Origin: Reticulitermes speratus
Lineage: Eukaryota > Arthropoda > Insecta > Blattodea > Rhinotermitidae
Assembly (NCBI GenBank): GCA_021186555.1
Contig: JAJKFL010000004.1
Location: forward strand, 9,414,001-9,478,000
Reading direction: 5' to 3'
Length of the DNA stretch: 64,000 bases
Under the pieces are notes generated by a model. The model did no database searches and was not told the origin of the DNA. It saw only the letters and a list, made by a program, of their open reading frames with translations. Shown one piece after another: positions 10,918 through 22,788 of this stretch (position 1 is the stretch's first letter; every line of letters begins with the position of its first letter). A program made the position numbers and the translations under genes.

Positions 10918-11056
10918 CGCTGGAAGGAAGAATACGAAAAGGGAGACCCGAAATAAAATGGGAAATGAAATTGGAAAGAGTGATGAAGCAGAAGAGCGTG
11001 ACACCTGACGACCCAGTAAACCGGAAAATATGGCGAAAAGCGACTGAGGACCACTA
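10918..11056 (+). pseudogene. LINE C-terminal remnant, second family
   Basis: The translation contains GRPEIKWEMKLERVMKQK and VNRKIWRKATEDH, the type of short basic C-terminal segment found after the reverse transcriptase of insect non-LTR retrotransposons. It ends with an in-frame stop after EDH. Upstream sequence is not recognisable. Confidence 0.5.
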
Positions 11057-11060
11057 ACAC

Positions 11061-12297
11061 GTGTAACACTGGAAAAGTGTTATAGATAGCTGGAACAATC
11101 AGTTGGAGAAGAAATAAACTTGCCAGTAACAAAGCCGCAGTGCAGGTAAAAGAACAACCAGTCGGGCAGGAAAGAAAACATATGTAAGACGAAGAAGCAA
11201 CTCTTGCAAGGGGAAACAGAGGCTAAGGCGGAAAAGAAATATCTGTTCTTCTTTTATTAAAAGACATTCATTGAGGTCTGGATTTTGTTTCTCTGATGTA
11301 AAGAATAGGACAAATATAATTGTACTTGTCTGGAAGGGCTTCCTGGTAAATATGTGATTTATGTAAATTTGCTGTGTGAACTTGTGCTAAATTTAAGTAA
11401 TTGTAAGTATTCAGGTTGTTACGTAGTGGGCCAAGGTTCAAGAATAAAAAATAAAAAAAAATAACAAAGCATCCCGTATCTTAGTTCTTTTTAATCCACG
11501 TTAAAATGTATCTTTATTCTATTTATTTATTTATATGTAATAAGAGTGGTTCCTCAATAAAAATAGCTTATATTTATGCTGACAAACACAGTAATTTCGT
11601 AAAATTACAACCAAATTTGATAAACAAAGTTCCTGTGCTACCAGACTTTCCCTTACTAAGTATGCAGCTTCTTGCCATGTGTCATGTCCAGAATCCGCAG
11701 TTACTGGAAATATATCTGAAATTGAAACAATAAAAACTTGCTACCATTATCATCCATTATCTAATCCATTAAGCTGTTTTCACGACCGGGCACACCCTAA
11801 TCCGAGCCCGTGCTATTATAAAACGAGCATTGAAGATGCGTAGGAAATAACAGTATAATGAAATATAAAACTTGATGTTCTGACTGGGTAGGCTACAGTC
11901 GAGGTTACATTAGCGATAAAGTGTCTGATTTATATTCAAGAAGTACCCATTTCCTTCTGTGTTTTGACTCTGAAACTACAAATTTGTCCAGTCTTTCGGC
12001 CAGATATCAACTCCAAAAACATCACTTCGTGTTCAGTTAATCTTGGTAAAAGCTGTACTTATCTTCCATAAATCTTCCCAAATAAAATGTTCTATGGTGT
12101 ACCTCTTTAGAGGAACAACACTGCTAAATGTGTCACCTACCTTAACACGAAACCCTTTTCAATTTTTTCCACAGAATATACTAAAAATTTCATATAAATC
12201 TGAGCTTATAATTCCGCTAAACAAAATTAAGCGATTGGGCTTTCAGACGCAGACGAAATATGTTTCGTGACTACTATTTAATGCTTCCTAAATTCAT
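11061..12297. other. No recognised gene or repeat
   Basis: AT-rich sequence with an A-rich run near 11446-11466, possibly the tail of the LINE remnant upstream. Open frames are short (75 codons or fewer) and unremarkable. Confidence 0.3.
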
Positions 12298-12612
12298 TCA
12301 TTCTATAGTCTGTCTTACGACAGGTCCGTAGCCTCTTCATTCTGTAATCTGTCTTACGACAGGTCCGTAGCCTCTTCATTCTGTAATCTGTCTTACGACA
12401 GGTCCGTAGCCTCTTCATTCTGTAGTCTGTCTTACGACAGGTCCGTAGCCTCTTCATTCTGTAGTCTGTCTTACGACAGGTCCGTAGCCTCTTCATTCTG
12501 TAGTCTGTCTTACGACAGGTCCGTAGCCTCTTCATTCTGTAGTCTGTTTTACGACAGGTCCGTAGCCTCTTCATTCTGTAGTCTGTTTTACGACAGGTCC
12601 GTAGCCTCTTCC
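12298..12612 (-). repeat. 39-bp tandem array at a LINE 3' end, inverted
   Basis: Eight copies of a 39-bp unit (plus strand TCTGTCTTACGACAGGTCCG core) lie immediately 3' of a LINE fragment on the minus strand. It is the same unit as at 8141-8832 minus one base. The 39-base period keeps one minus-strand frame open through the array, giving a spurious 119-codon repeat frame (RLRTCRKTDYRMK repeated). Confidence 0.92.
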
Positions 12613-12890
12613 AAAACGAGTTCTCCACAGGGTGCAATCTAGTGCTTCCTCTTTAAATTTCCAGTATCTTCTTTTTTCCTTAAGGTCACCCAGTAGCAGC
12701 TTACGTCTTCTCCCTCTTCTTCCCGTCATTTCTATCCTTCCCTCTACCTTTCCTTCAATCACATGTTTCAGAAGGCAGTTCCTACACAAGATGTGACCAA
12801 TCCAGTTAGCCATTCTTCTTTTTATTGTATGTACGATATTCCTCTCCTCCTTGACTCTGTATAATACTTCTTCAATCCTAAATTGCCCCT
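12613..12890 (-). pseudogene. LINE reverse-transcriptase C-terminal fragment
   Basis: Minus-strand translation includes RANWIGHILCRNC-like, HVIEGKVEGRIEMTGRRGR and LKEKRRYWKFKEEALD, the same C-terminal region as at 7836. It is fused to the 39-bp array downstream. Only the C-terminal end is present, consistent with a 5'-truncated insertion. Confidence 0.8.
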
Positions 12891-12899
12891 TTTCTAATG

Positions 12900-14015
12900 G
12901 AGTTTGATTTACTATTTGCCCTTACTTTTAAAAATGCTACTTTTTTGTCTACAAATGTTGTAAATTCAAAATAACAGTGGTGACAGTAACGTGAATTTCA
13001 CCGGTACGTTTTCAAACTCAATTTATAAAAATTGTAAACATGTGATATATAAAATTTGTGTTTTAAATTATGGCCACACAAATTTACCAAAAAAAAAATC
13101 GGAGGAGCCACGTCAAATTTCCAGACGCCAAAATTGTGACATGAAGCGAGTTTCTTGACGATTACCCACAATTCTGCTGTGACCTTTGAACCTTACTGCC
13201 ATCTGGCATTTTCTGCTTCGTGCAAGTGAACTGATACACATAATTTATGTGAGGAAAAACCTGTAATAATTGTGCTGAAAACATTAGACGTAGCGATACA
13301 AAACTTAGCTGATCGGAAGAAATGGAGACACGAATTTGTACACCCTTGCTTTAAAACATTGATTTATTACAACAGACGTTTGTCCGTTTATCTTATCTTA
13401 ATTATGCACACAGCCTTAATATCTCGAGACAATAATTCACGAACTTACAGGAAACAAAGTCACATAAACACGTAATTTGCATTTCTAGTGTTTTTAAGAA
13501 TTTAGGTCGAATGCAATTACAGAACAATGGACTGCGTGTAAAGAGTGGGTGTAACTCCCACACAAAAGTACAGTGCGCATGTCAGAAGTGACAGCATGAA
13601 GTCCACACATAAACACGACAAGTAGCACAGAGCAGTACAAAGGCTCAGCTGAAAACGGATGGGCTCCACTGCGGCAACTTCTCCTACTTCGCTGTGAAGC
13701 GGGTCGGTATCACTGTAGGCGTAATAGCTTCGTTGTTAATATTCCTTACGGGATATGACGGCATACATTTTGATAAGAGTGTAAGGAAGTTTTACAGGAA
13801 TTTGCCTCAGTCAACAGGGTTGATAACGAAGCCACACAAACAACCAACAACAAAGTTCCTACCAAACCTATAGCGGAAATGTAACAATATTGCAAATGAA
13901 GTACGCCGTGATGAAGCAAACATTGACAAGGCGTTCGTTAGGTTTAAATATCACAGGATCATGCTTCAAGTGTAAATTTATTTTCATTTACATCCGTAAA
14001 ATAGTACGGTCTTCC
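12900..14015. other. No recognised gene or repeat
   Basis: AT-rich sequence without a recognisable coding region, SINE head or array. Confidence 0.3.
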
Positions 14016-14021
14016 GTACAC

Positions 14022-14440
14022 CGATTTTCACGAAACATAAAAAATTTGAACTGAACTATATTCGGATTTCGAGGAATTTCATTCGAATAGGAAAATAAAT
14101 ATGGCGCTTTTCATTTACGCCAGTAAGTGAAGTAAGCTTTTCACTTCGCCGATTTTCACGAAACTTAAAAAATTTTAACTACACTATATTCGGTTTTCGA
14201 GGAATTTCATTCGAATAGTAAAATAAATATAGCGCGTTTCATTTACGCCAGTACGTGAAGTAAGGTTTTCACTTCGCCGATTTTCGCGAAACTCAAGTTT
14301 TCTGAACACAACAACATGGAGACCTTTTATACATACTTTCAATATGAAAAGTCGGTAAATGTGGAAATTCCGGGTTCAAATTATTTTAAACCCTTACTTA
14401 AAATATAATTCTCACTGCGCCGATTTTTAAGAAACACAAA
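14022..14440 (+). repeat. 128-bp direct repeat, about three copies
   Basis: CGATTTTCACGAAAC-type starts occur at 14022, 14150 and 14278 (128-bp spacing), each followed by ACTATATTCGG and TTTCGAGGAATTTCATTCG in the first two. A fourth diverged start (CGATTTTTAAGAAAC) lies near 14420. Downstream (14536-14560) is a short (CAGA)n run. The origin is unknown. Confidence 0.8.
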
Positions 14441-14564
14441 CTTAACACCTTTCTGTAATGAAATTCCACACCTAATTTCATAAAAATCCTATCAGCGGTT
14501 TAGCCGCTGTTACTGGATCACAGGCAGGCAAACGGACAGACAGACAGACAGATAGATGGATATG

Positions 14565-15970
14565 ATTTCCATGTAAATTGTCCTTTACTTACTCCATAAA
14601 GGACGCCTAAATCTGTACCTTATGTATACTACCTCTCCTTCCGACGACTGCCATCTTTTCGTAGTTTGCGTGCTTGTTATGACCCGGACAGCTACGCTGC
14701 CGGTAGGGCCACCCAAGCCATACAGGTAGAAGGGCCAGACAAATTAGCAGTCCACAACCAAGGGAACGCGTGGTAAATCCAGCCTCCCTACAGAAGTAAA
14801 CCCCGAAATCAAACCCCGATCCTTCTGGATGGGGGTTCGTCACATGCCTAATAACCTACACAGAGGAAACGTATTGTTATGAAAGCAGGAAGTAGCCTCG
14901 GAAAATGGAGGAAAATTCTGAAGCAGGCCAAGACACTTTAATATCAGTTGTAGTGATTATGATGATATAAACTAACTGGCAGTCTGATTAGGCTCACAGC
15001 GGTGGCGTCTGGACTAAAGACCTTAGTCTTTGTAACCCCTGTCAGTGCTGGTGGGGCAAGGTTCTCGTCGTACTCTTGGTTTTGGGAGGGAAACTTTGTT
15101 TGGATGACTATCTTGGGATTGAACCTAGAAATGTTGTGATTGCATTGGATGATAGCTTCTGCGATTGTAGTGGGGAATCACTTAGGCTGAAGTTCCCCAT
15201 GGCGGAGGCCGATTATGCCCCGTCTTTAACTACACCCTACCACTTGCCTTATAGTTGAAGAAACCAGCGGAAAGCCTCAGCCAATACAGCCGAATGGTGT
15301 GTCAACCACCAGAAGTCCTGTCGAGCTGGCAGCCTTTTCACCTCTGGTTATCAAGACAGTAGTGGGTTTCAGACTATGCGTTGTTGGTACAAACGCCTGC
15401 AAAATTACCGAAATAGGGCTTCCTGGCATCGGTAAAATTTACATAGAAACAGTCAGTCAATGCTCTGATGTGGTTGATGAAAAATTCAAACCTCCAAATC
15501 CTCATGTTTTTGCCTGTTACTAGCATATCAGACTAATCCTCGCGCGAAATGGAAGATGTGGATATAGACACAGGATGAACCCGAAACAGTAGGATAGGAG
15601 GAAAATATAATGAAAGCAGTATATCTGGTGACAGTGAACGAGCCGTTAGTGGTAGAGTGTAGAGAGGAATAATAAAGAAATATAAACATGCAAACCAAAA
15701 CATACATCTCATTAGTATTCTTCCCCTCACGCCTCTGCTAACGGCAACTACAGATCCATAATAAGTCCCAGCTTTCTTATACTGAATATTCCGCGAATTA
15801 GAAGCCAAAGTTCAGCACAGCGTTCTTTATTTGGAGCAAAAACAAAGCCTAACAAATTAGGCCCATATGTCGTTTAGACACTGCTTTCGTTTTAGACTGC
15901 CTTAATGAGGCACTGAATAAAACAACGTCTTTTGAACGCGTCTTTAATATTATTTTAGAAGTTTAAAAAG
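14565..15970. other. Unassigned, possibly old retroelement sequence
   Basis: The stretch around 14985-15290 is GC-richer than its surroundings and has open frames of 60-75 codons with broken continuity, which suggests an old coding repeat, but I cannot match it to a domain. No host gene is supported. Confidence 0.3.
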
Positions 15971-15977
15971 GTTTTAC

Positions 15978-16251
15978 GGCCGATCCAGTGGCCGTGCGGT
16001 CTAAGGCGTGGGTCTTCGGCCGCTCGCTTGCTAGGATCGTGGGTTTGAATCCCACCGGGGGCATGGATGTTTGTCTCTTGTGAGTGTTGTGTGTTGTAGT
16101 CTGGTAGAGGCCTCTGCGACGAGCCGATCCCTCGTCCAGAGGAGTCCTACCGACTGTGGTGTGTCTCTCAGTGTGATCAAAAGGAATTGCAAAACCTCCA
16201 CACTGAAACGGGAAACCGGAGTAGGTAGAAGAGGCCGAATAAAAAAAAAAA
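15978..16251 (+). mobile_element. SINE family B
   Basis: The head GCCGATCCAGTGGCCGTGCG with GGTCTAAGGCG resembles a tRNA-Leu-type A-box region, and GGGTTTGAATCCC the B box. The body includes CTCGTCCAGAGGAGTCCTAC and ends in an A tail. GTTTTAC at 15971-15977 and 16252-16258 is the likely target duplication. Other copies: 20955, 28182, 46193 (minus), 54471 and 57043. Confidence 0.88.
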
Positions 16252-16439
16252 GTTTTACATATCAAAGTCATCGCCGCATATACTCGAAATGTCCTAAATT
16301 AAAGTGCTTGCATGCTGCCAGCCTCCCTGCCAATGATACCAATTCAAATATTCTAGTTTATTTCTAACATTAAAGGTGTCTTCAGTTAGTCTCTAGCAAC
16401 TGATGCCTTACTACCGCGATACAATTTCTAATCCATGCA

Positions 16440-16905
16440 AACCTTCAAAACAAAATATAATGGGAAGTCCGGTGACCGAGTGGGCCAAGCCACCGCGCCG
16501 TATTGTCCTATCTATCTCACTTCATAATTTTCCCTCCGAATCTCAGTTATTCTCTGCTGAAATATGGAGGTCTTCCGTCATGTGTAGCCTTGTTTTTTTC
16601 GTTTCCCAAAAGGCGCATCCTTTAAATAGAGCTGTAATTCATTTTACAGAAAATTCTTGTAATACGGAGCTGTTGTAAGCCCCTCGACACCGTGTGGTCC
16701 AGTCACGTTACTGCCTTATATTCCATAAAGCAAGTTGAAAGAAATTCGGTGTTGAAAATGACATTGTGCTATCTCGCGTCGATTTTGCTCTGCCCAAGAG
16801 AACAAATTCATTGTCCTGGTAATAATAATACCCTAGGTAAGTCTGAACATCATCCGTGAACAGAATGTCAAGCAGAATTTCTATCAGCCGTGCACAGAAT
16901 GTCAA
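16440..16905 (-). pseudogene. Decayed DDE transposase (mariner-like)
   Basis: In order along the minus strand: ILFTDDVQTYLG, then DGRPPYFSREN, then GAVAWPTRSPDFP. These correspond to the ILFTDE, QDGAPPHFSR and VAWPPRSPDLTP landmarks of insect mariner-type transposases, including two catalytic acidic positions. Frames change between them, so it is broken by several indels. No terminal repeats were found. The ILFTDD segment continues into a 34-bp tandem array. Confidence 0.7.
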
Positions 16906-17262
16906 GCAGAATTTTTATCATCCGTGCACAGGATGTCAAGCAGAATTTCTTATCAGCCGTGAACAGAACGTCAAGCAGAATTTCAATCATCCCTAAACAG
17001 AATGTCAAACAGAATTTCAATCATCCGTGAACAGAATATCAAGCAGAATTTCAATCATGCGTGAACAGAATATAAAGAAGAATTTCTTAGCTGCTGTGAA
17101 CAGAATATAAAGCAGAATTTCTTAGCTGCTGTGAACAGAACATAAAGCAGAATTTCAATCATCCTTGAACAGAATGTCAATCAGAATTTCAATCATCCGT
17201 GAACAGAATGTCAAGCATAATCTCTGTCATCCGTGAACAGAAAGTCGATCAGAATTTGTATC
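16840..17262 (-). repeat. 34-bp minisatellite derived from transposase coding sequence
   Basis: About twelve irregular copies of a unit containing CCGTGAACAGAATGTCAAGC and AGAATTTCAATCAT. The reverse complement encodes the IEILLDILFTDD stretch of the adjoining transposase remnant, so the array arose by amplification of that coding piece. Copies differ by substitutions and 1-2-base indels. Confidence 0.85.
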
Positions 17263-17762
17263 TGTTTACAAAAAAAACAGACAGTCGGCGTGACATCCCA
17301 GTAAATTGTGTCCTCAAGTATTTGAAGGCAATACGGACAAAAATCACTGTGACGCAAAATCCTCCATACCCGTGTCTCTTTGACACCAGTCGTCCCAGAA
17401 ATTTTACATGTACCTGAGCTTCACTGCACTTCTAACAAAACATTTATTTTTGCTCACGTTCCGCAAATTATGTGTACGTTCTCAGACGTTTTGCGATGTT
17501 AAACTCTGCGAAGTTGATAACCTTGTCTACACTCCACAACAACAGAAACTACATGTGAAATGCAAGTAGGTGTGTTCAATTGTAAACGTTTCAGTCACTT
17601 CACCGACCTACCGTGTTACAATTAAACACAGCCACATAACCTCTAGCCCAGACAGTGTACAAGCAGGAACTCGATCAAATAACAACACTGCAAACTCGCT
17701 TCGCTAGAACTATAATTCGATAGGGATATCGAAAACAACTAACGTTTATTAGACATTCTGTG
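17263..17762. other. No recognised feature
   Basis: No gene or repeat family is recognised between the minisatellite and the hAT MITE. Confidence 0.3.
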
Positions 17763-17770
17763 CCCCAAAC

Positions 17771-17966
17771 CAGGGGCGTAGCTAGGATGGGCAAGTGGTG
17801 CGTTTGCCCCGGGCAACAGAGTATAAGGGGAAGCAAAATGGGCGGCCAAAATGAATATTTCAAACAGAAATTCAATAAATATGATTTTTTTAAGTTCATA
17901 ATTTCTGCTAGGGGCGGCCATTGTGATTACTCCCCCCGGGCGTCATAAAACGTAGCTACGCCACTG
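17771..17966. mobile_element. hAT-like MITE, 196 bp
   Basis: The ends CAGGGGCGTAGCTA and TAGCTACGCCACTG are inverted repeats of the hAT CAGNGG type. The flanking octamers CCCCAAAC and ATCCAAAC agree at six of eight positions, consistent with an eroded 8-bp duplication. There is no transposase. Confidence 0.75.
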
Positions 17967-18174
17967 ATCCAAACTGCCTGTAGGACAAGCCCCTGCAGTC
18001 TGGCCACTAACTCGAAGAACATCCTGTTTCTGCACGTCAAAGCTTTTTCCGTAAAAACCAGTAGTTTCTTTTTACAGAAAAAGTCCGCTCTACTCACTCT
18101 TTAACAGCAGAAATTTTTAAATATTCTCCTTGTCTTCGTATTAAAAATTAAAAAGTTATACCTGCTTCACACTT

Positions 18175-19818
18175 TAATAATATTTTCGGGGAAGAAACAA
18201 ATAATATATACTTCTTCAGAGCTCTGAATTTGTGCTATATATTTAGTCATGGTCAGTAAAGTTTTTGGGGAAGAGACAAATAATATATACTTCTTCAGAG
18301 CTCTGAATTTGTGCTATACATTTAGTCACGGTCAGTAAACTTTTTGGGAAAGAGACAAATAATACATACTTCTTCAGAGCTCTGAATTTGTGCTATCCAT
18401 TTAGTCACGGTCAGTAAAGGTTTTGGGGAAAAAAACAAATAATACATACTTCTTCAGAGCTCTGAATTTGTGCTATACATTTAGTCACGGTCAGTAAAGT
18501 TTTTGGGGAAGAGACAAATAATATATACTTCTTCAGAGCTCTGAATTTGTGCTATACATTTAGTCACGGTCAGTAAAGTTTTTGGGAAAGAGACAAATAA
18601 TATATACTTCTTCAGAGCTCTGAATTTGTGCTATACATTTAGTCACGGTCAGTAAAGTTTTTGGGGAAGAGACAAATAATATATACTTCTTCACAGCTCT
18701 GAATTTGTGCTATACATTTAGTCACGGTCAGTAAAGTTTTTGGGAAAGAGACAAATAATATATACTTCTTCAGAGCTCTGAATTTGTGCTATCCATTTAG
18801 TCACGGTCAGTAAAGTTTTTGGGAAAGAGACAAATAATATATACTTCTTCAGAGCTCTGAATTTGTGCTATCCATTTAGTCACGGTCAGTAAAGTTTTTG
18901 GGGAAGAGACAAATAATATATACTTCTTCAGAGCTCTGAATTTGTGCTATCCATTTAGTCACGGTCAGTAAAGTTTTTGGGGAAGAGACAAATAATATAT
19001 ACTTCTTCAGAGCTCTGAATTTGTGCTATCCATTTAGTCACGGTCAGTAAAGTTTTTGGGAAAGAGACAAATAATATATACTTCTTCGGAGCTCTGAATT
19101 TGTGCTATACATTTAGTCACGGTCAGTAAAGTTTTTGGGAAAGAGACAAATAATACATACTTCTTCGGAGCTCTGAATTTGTGCTATCCATTTAGTCACG
19201 GTCAGTAAAGTTTTTGGGAAAGAGACAAATAATACATACTTCTTCGGAGCTCTGAATTTGTGCTATCCATTTAGTCACGGTCAGTAAAGTTTTTGGGAAA
19301 GAGACAAATAATACATACTTCTTCGGAGCTCTGAATTTGTGCTATCCATTTAGTCACGGTCAGTAAAGTTTTTGGGAAAGAGACAAATAATACATACTTC
19401 TTCGGAGCTCTGAATTTGTGCTATCCATTTAGTCACGGTCAGTAAAGTTTTTGGGAAAGAGACAAATAATACATACTTCTTCGGAGCTCTGAATTTGTGC
19501 TATCCATTTAGTCACGGTCAGTAAAGTTTTTGGGAAAGAGACAAATAATACATACTTCTTCGGAGCTCTGAATTTGTGCTATCCATTTAGTCAGGTCAGT
19601 AAAGTTTTTGGGAAAGAGACAAATAATACATACTTCTTCGGAGCTCTGAATTTGTGCTATCCATTTAGTCACGGTCAGTAAAGTTTTTGGGAAAGAGACA
19701 AATAATACATACTTCTTCGGAGCTCTGAATTTGTGCTATCCATTTAGTCACGGTCAGTAAAGTTTTTGGGAAAGAGACAAATACCATTTAGTCACGGTCA
19801 GTAAAGTTTCCGGTACGC
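18175..19818 (+). repeat. 79-bp satellite-like tandem array, about 20 copies
   Basis: CTTCTTCAGAGCTCTGAATT-type starts recur every 79-80 bases from 18211. Variants are spatially sorted: early copies have CAGAGCTC, ATATATAC and CTATACATTT; later copies have CGGAGCTC, ATACATAC and CTATCCATTT. The last unit is truncated near 19790. Nothing suggests coding. Confidence 0.95.
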
Positions 19819-20099
19819 AGTACCAACACATTTTTTGTCGCAGACAACCACTGGTCATAAACGTAACTTGGCCCAGTCTGTGTCTAAGTCTGCCAAGTAT
19901 TTTTTTGCCTTCGGCTTATTCATCCACAGAGAAGATAGAAGCAGCAAGTTCCTCCGAAACTTCGGTACACTTATACTGCACTATACAGTGCCACATTCCA
20001 AAACATATGGACTTTCATATCCACAGCCATAAGGAAGTCAGCACTCAAGTACATCCTCCTTTGGCGTTAAACGTTTCTGCGTTTTGCCAAAGTAATATA
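19819..20099. other. Unassigned flank of the 79-bp array
   Basis: Short open frames of 65-108 codons overlap here, but they extend into the neighbouring MITE and have no recognisable domain. Confidence 0.3.
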
Positions 20100-20101
20100 T
20101 A

Positions 20102-20408
20102 CAGTAGTACCTCGCTTTACGGCGCTTCGCTTTGCGGCGCTTTATTCATTCTTATTATTTTCGGCGCTTGCCTTTCTCTTACGGCGGTGACACACACATC
20201 AGCTGAGTTTTTATTCATTATTTTTCTTTAACATCGTTTTTTTTCGGCCTAGCTCTACTGCGCACGTAATATATGATAGTATAAACACGTTTTAAGGCTT
20301 TTATATGCACTAGCAAGTGAAAAAAGAGCATGTGATTCGCTTTACGGCGATATTCACTTTACAACGGTGGTCTGGAACCTAACCCGCCATATTAGCGAGG
20401 TATGCCTG
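20102..20408. mobile_element. Tigger1-like MITE, 307 bp
   Basis: The left end CAGTAGTACCTCGCTTTACG and the reverse complement of the right end CAGGCATACCTCGCTAATAT are related inverted repeats of the kind described for Tigger/pogo elements. TA flanks both sides (20100-20101, 20409-20410). It has no transposase. Confidence 0.8.
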
Positions 20409-20950
20409 TATATTTCCTGACACAGGTTTGATCAGTTTTTCTTTGTAATAGGCTCCAAGTCTGTTTTAGGCTCCAACATGTAAATTCTTCCAGGTTCAAA
20501 GCCAAATGAGATCTCAATTACCTTATAATTTAAGTAGTTTCAACGACGCTATCAATAGAACAGCTCTTATAGCAAGGCAGGCAACAAAGCGGCTCGCGCA
20601 TGTCAATAGGAACGATCGCGCAATTTACTTCTAAGAAATAATATTCAATTAGTTTACGTGCACACGAGTCAGAGTTTGTGAAAGGCGTACTAAAAGGTTT
20701 TCTAAGAAAAGGAAACTCCTAAATGAAACTAACCTAATGTTGTTGGATGAACTGAAAAAGCAATCAAATGAAGAAAAAAATATTTCTATTCCATGTTATT
20801 TTATTTTATGAATACATTGCCCTTGCCTAAATTGCCTCAAGTGCAGCCCCCTAAGAACTTGAAGTTGGCCACCCCTGCCATACAGCGTCAAACAAATGCT
20901 CAGTGCATAGTAAACTGACAAGGATGTGGGTAGCTGTTGTGTGTCGTAAT
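20409..20950. other. No recognised feature
   Basis: No coding region, tRNA-like head or array is supported. Confidence 0.3.
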
Positions 20951-20954
20951 TTGT

Positions 20955-21205
20955 CGATCCCAGTGGCCGCGCGGTCAAAGGCGTGGTTCTGCGGCCGCTC
21001 GATTTCTGGGATTACGGGTTCGAATCCCGCCGGCAGGAATGGATGTCTGTCTGTTGTGAGTGTTACGTGTTGCCAGATAGAGGTCTCTGCTTCGGGCTGA
21101 TCACTCGTCCAGAGGAGTCCTACCGAGTTTACTGTGTCTAAAATGAGTGTGATCGTGAAGTCTCGTAAGGACAGGCCATGACCCGAATACGACCGAAGCG
21201 CCAAA
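20955..21205 (+). mobile_element. SINE family B
   Basis: Head CGATCCCAGTGGCCGCGCGG, B box GGGTTCGAATCCC, body CTCGTCCAGAGGAGTCCTAC, 3' part near GTGATCGTGAAG. It is slightly diverged from the 15978 copy and has one base missing in the A-box region (GGTCAAAGGCG). Target duplication not resolved. Confidence 0.85.
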
Positions 21206-21521
21206 GGATAAAAATAGACCTAATCTGCAGTAATATTAATGCTAATAGTTTAATTAAAATATAAAATAAAAATGTTTTAGAAGACAAAACTTCTCTTGTT
21301 ATTTTTTAACCTATTGTTCAGACAGAATTCTAAACGAATAAAACTTGTCTTCAAAATGGTTTAACTCATTTCATTGTGCAATTTCTCTTTATTAATTATG
21401 TGGGTAACAACAAGCGAGGTCTTCTCCCTTACAAAGTACACTACCAACAAAAACTAAACAGAACACAAAGTTCTAACCACTAATTCGATCCTTAAATGAA
21501 ATAGTATTAACCCAAATTTAA

Positions 21522-22130
21522 GGCCGTGCTATGGATCAGGCGGTTAGTCGCCAGCTTCCCACCGCGAAGATCCGGGTTCGATCCCGGGTCAGTCTATGTG
21601 GGACTTGTGGTGGACAAAGTGGCACTGGGACAGGTTTTTTTTTCCGAGTACGTCGGTTTCCCACTGTCAATTTCATTCCACCTGTGCTCCAATACTAAGC
21701 AATCCCATTACAGGCCTGGACAGACCCTTAGGGTTCCAGGAGGTTGAGTCTCCCAGATTTATAGACAATCGGCACATGAAGGTGGTAAGGTTGTCAGCCC
21801 TACGCACCGGCCGCCTTTACCCACCAGGAAAGATTCCTGGTACTCATATCTGTTAGAGGCTGAGTCGACCCCAGGGCCATAGTGCGGCCGAAACGATTAT
21901 GTCAGTGAAAAATTCCAATGACACCATCGGGAATCGAACCCGCGACGTTCCGGTTTGTAGCGCAGTGCCTCAACCAACTACGCCACCGCGCGCCCACTCC
22001 ACTACTAAGAAAAATGAAAAAAAAAAACACAATCCGCCTTTCTCTTCATCTTCATTACAAGGTTGCACAATAAGCATCAAGACTGCGGTGCGTCCGTAGC
22101 ATCCGCTGCGGGGCCCTTCTCCACAAAAAA
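21522..22130 (+). mobile_element. SINE family C interrupted by a SINE D
   Basis: The C element starts GGCCGTGCTATGGATCAGG and ends in CCTTCTCCACAAAAAAAA. AACCCAAATTTAA (21509-21521) and AACCCAAAGTTAA (22131-22143) are its 13-bp target duplication. The body is split after GTGCTCC by a complete SINE D (21700-22002), so C inserted first and D second. Confidence 0.9.
21700..22002 (-). mobile_element. SINE family D nested in SINE C
   Basis: On the minus strand the head reads GCGCGCGGTGGCGTAGTTGG (A box) and GCGGGTTCGATTCCCGATGG (B box), with body and tail running to 21700. TACTAAG at 21693-21699 and 22003-22009 is a short target duplication. It is the second-youngest layer here. Confidence 0.88.
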
Positions 22131-22143
22131 AACCCAAAGTTAA

Positions 22144-22788
22144 GTAATGAAATATTTTCAGCACTTAAAATCCAATTCAAAAAATACCATTGACAACGTG
22201 ATGCATTCAATTGTAATATATCGCAAAAATTCCAAAAATAAGTCCTCAAAATGCATTCCCCATAAAGTTGCCCCCAGGTTGATGTGATTTACACAGAACT
22301 CAGACGCAAGAGCAATCATTAATTCGTCGGATGCATTCCCCCACATCACCCCTACAGCATTTTATAAAGCAGGCTCAGAGAGATAACCTCACTGCTGCTG
22401 CGTGAGTAATTATGCTTCATTTGAAACTCATTCATTATCAAAGCGTACAGGATAACACGGCTAATAAAGGGCTGTGCTGTGCGTAACCGACTTTACTATG
22501 CTTTTGTCGCTTTTGTAGTCGGCCCACAAAGCGAACGACGCTAAAGGATACACAGAAGGGTAGGTATGTCCGTCCACGTGTTTCATCTGCTAAGCACTCA
22601 ACAAATTGCAATGACATACGGCTTTGAATAACTGCGTTAGAATTATGGGTTTAATTTAGTGTAGGTCAGTAAAGACTGTGCAGTTAGGCTTCACAACTTG
22701 CAGTCGTCAGCCAGTATCATTAGGACAAGCAAATGAAAGTGGACAAGACAGACGGGGCATGTGGAACTTAAGGGAGATAAAATGTAAA
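22144..22788. other. No recognised feature
   Basis: No recognisable gene or repeat between the nested SINEs and the SINE E fragment. An open frame starting at 22678 runs on into the SINE E fragment and is not convincing. Confidence 0.3.
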
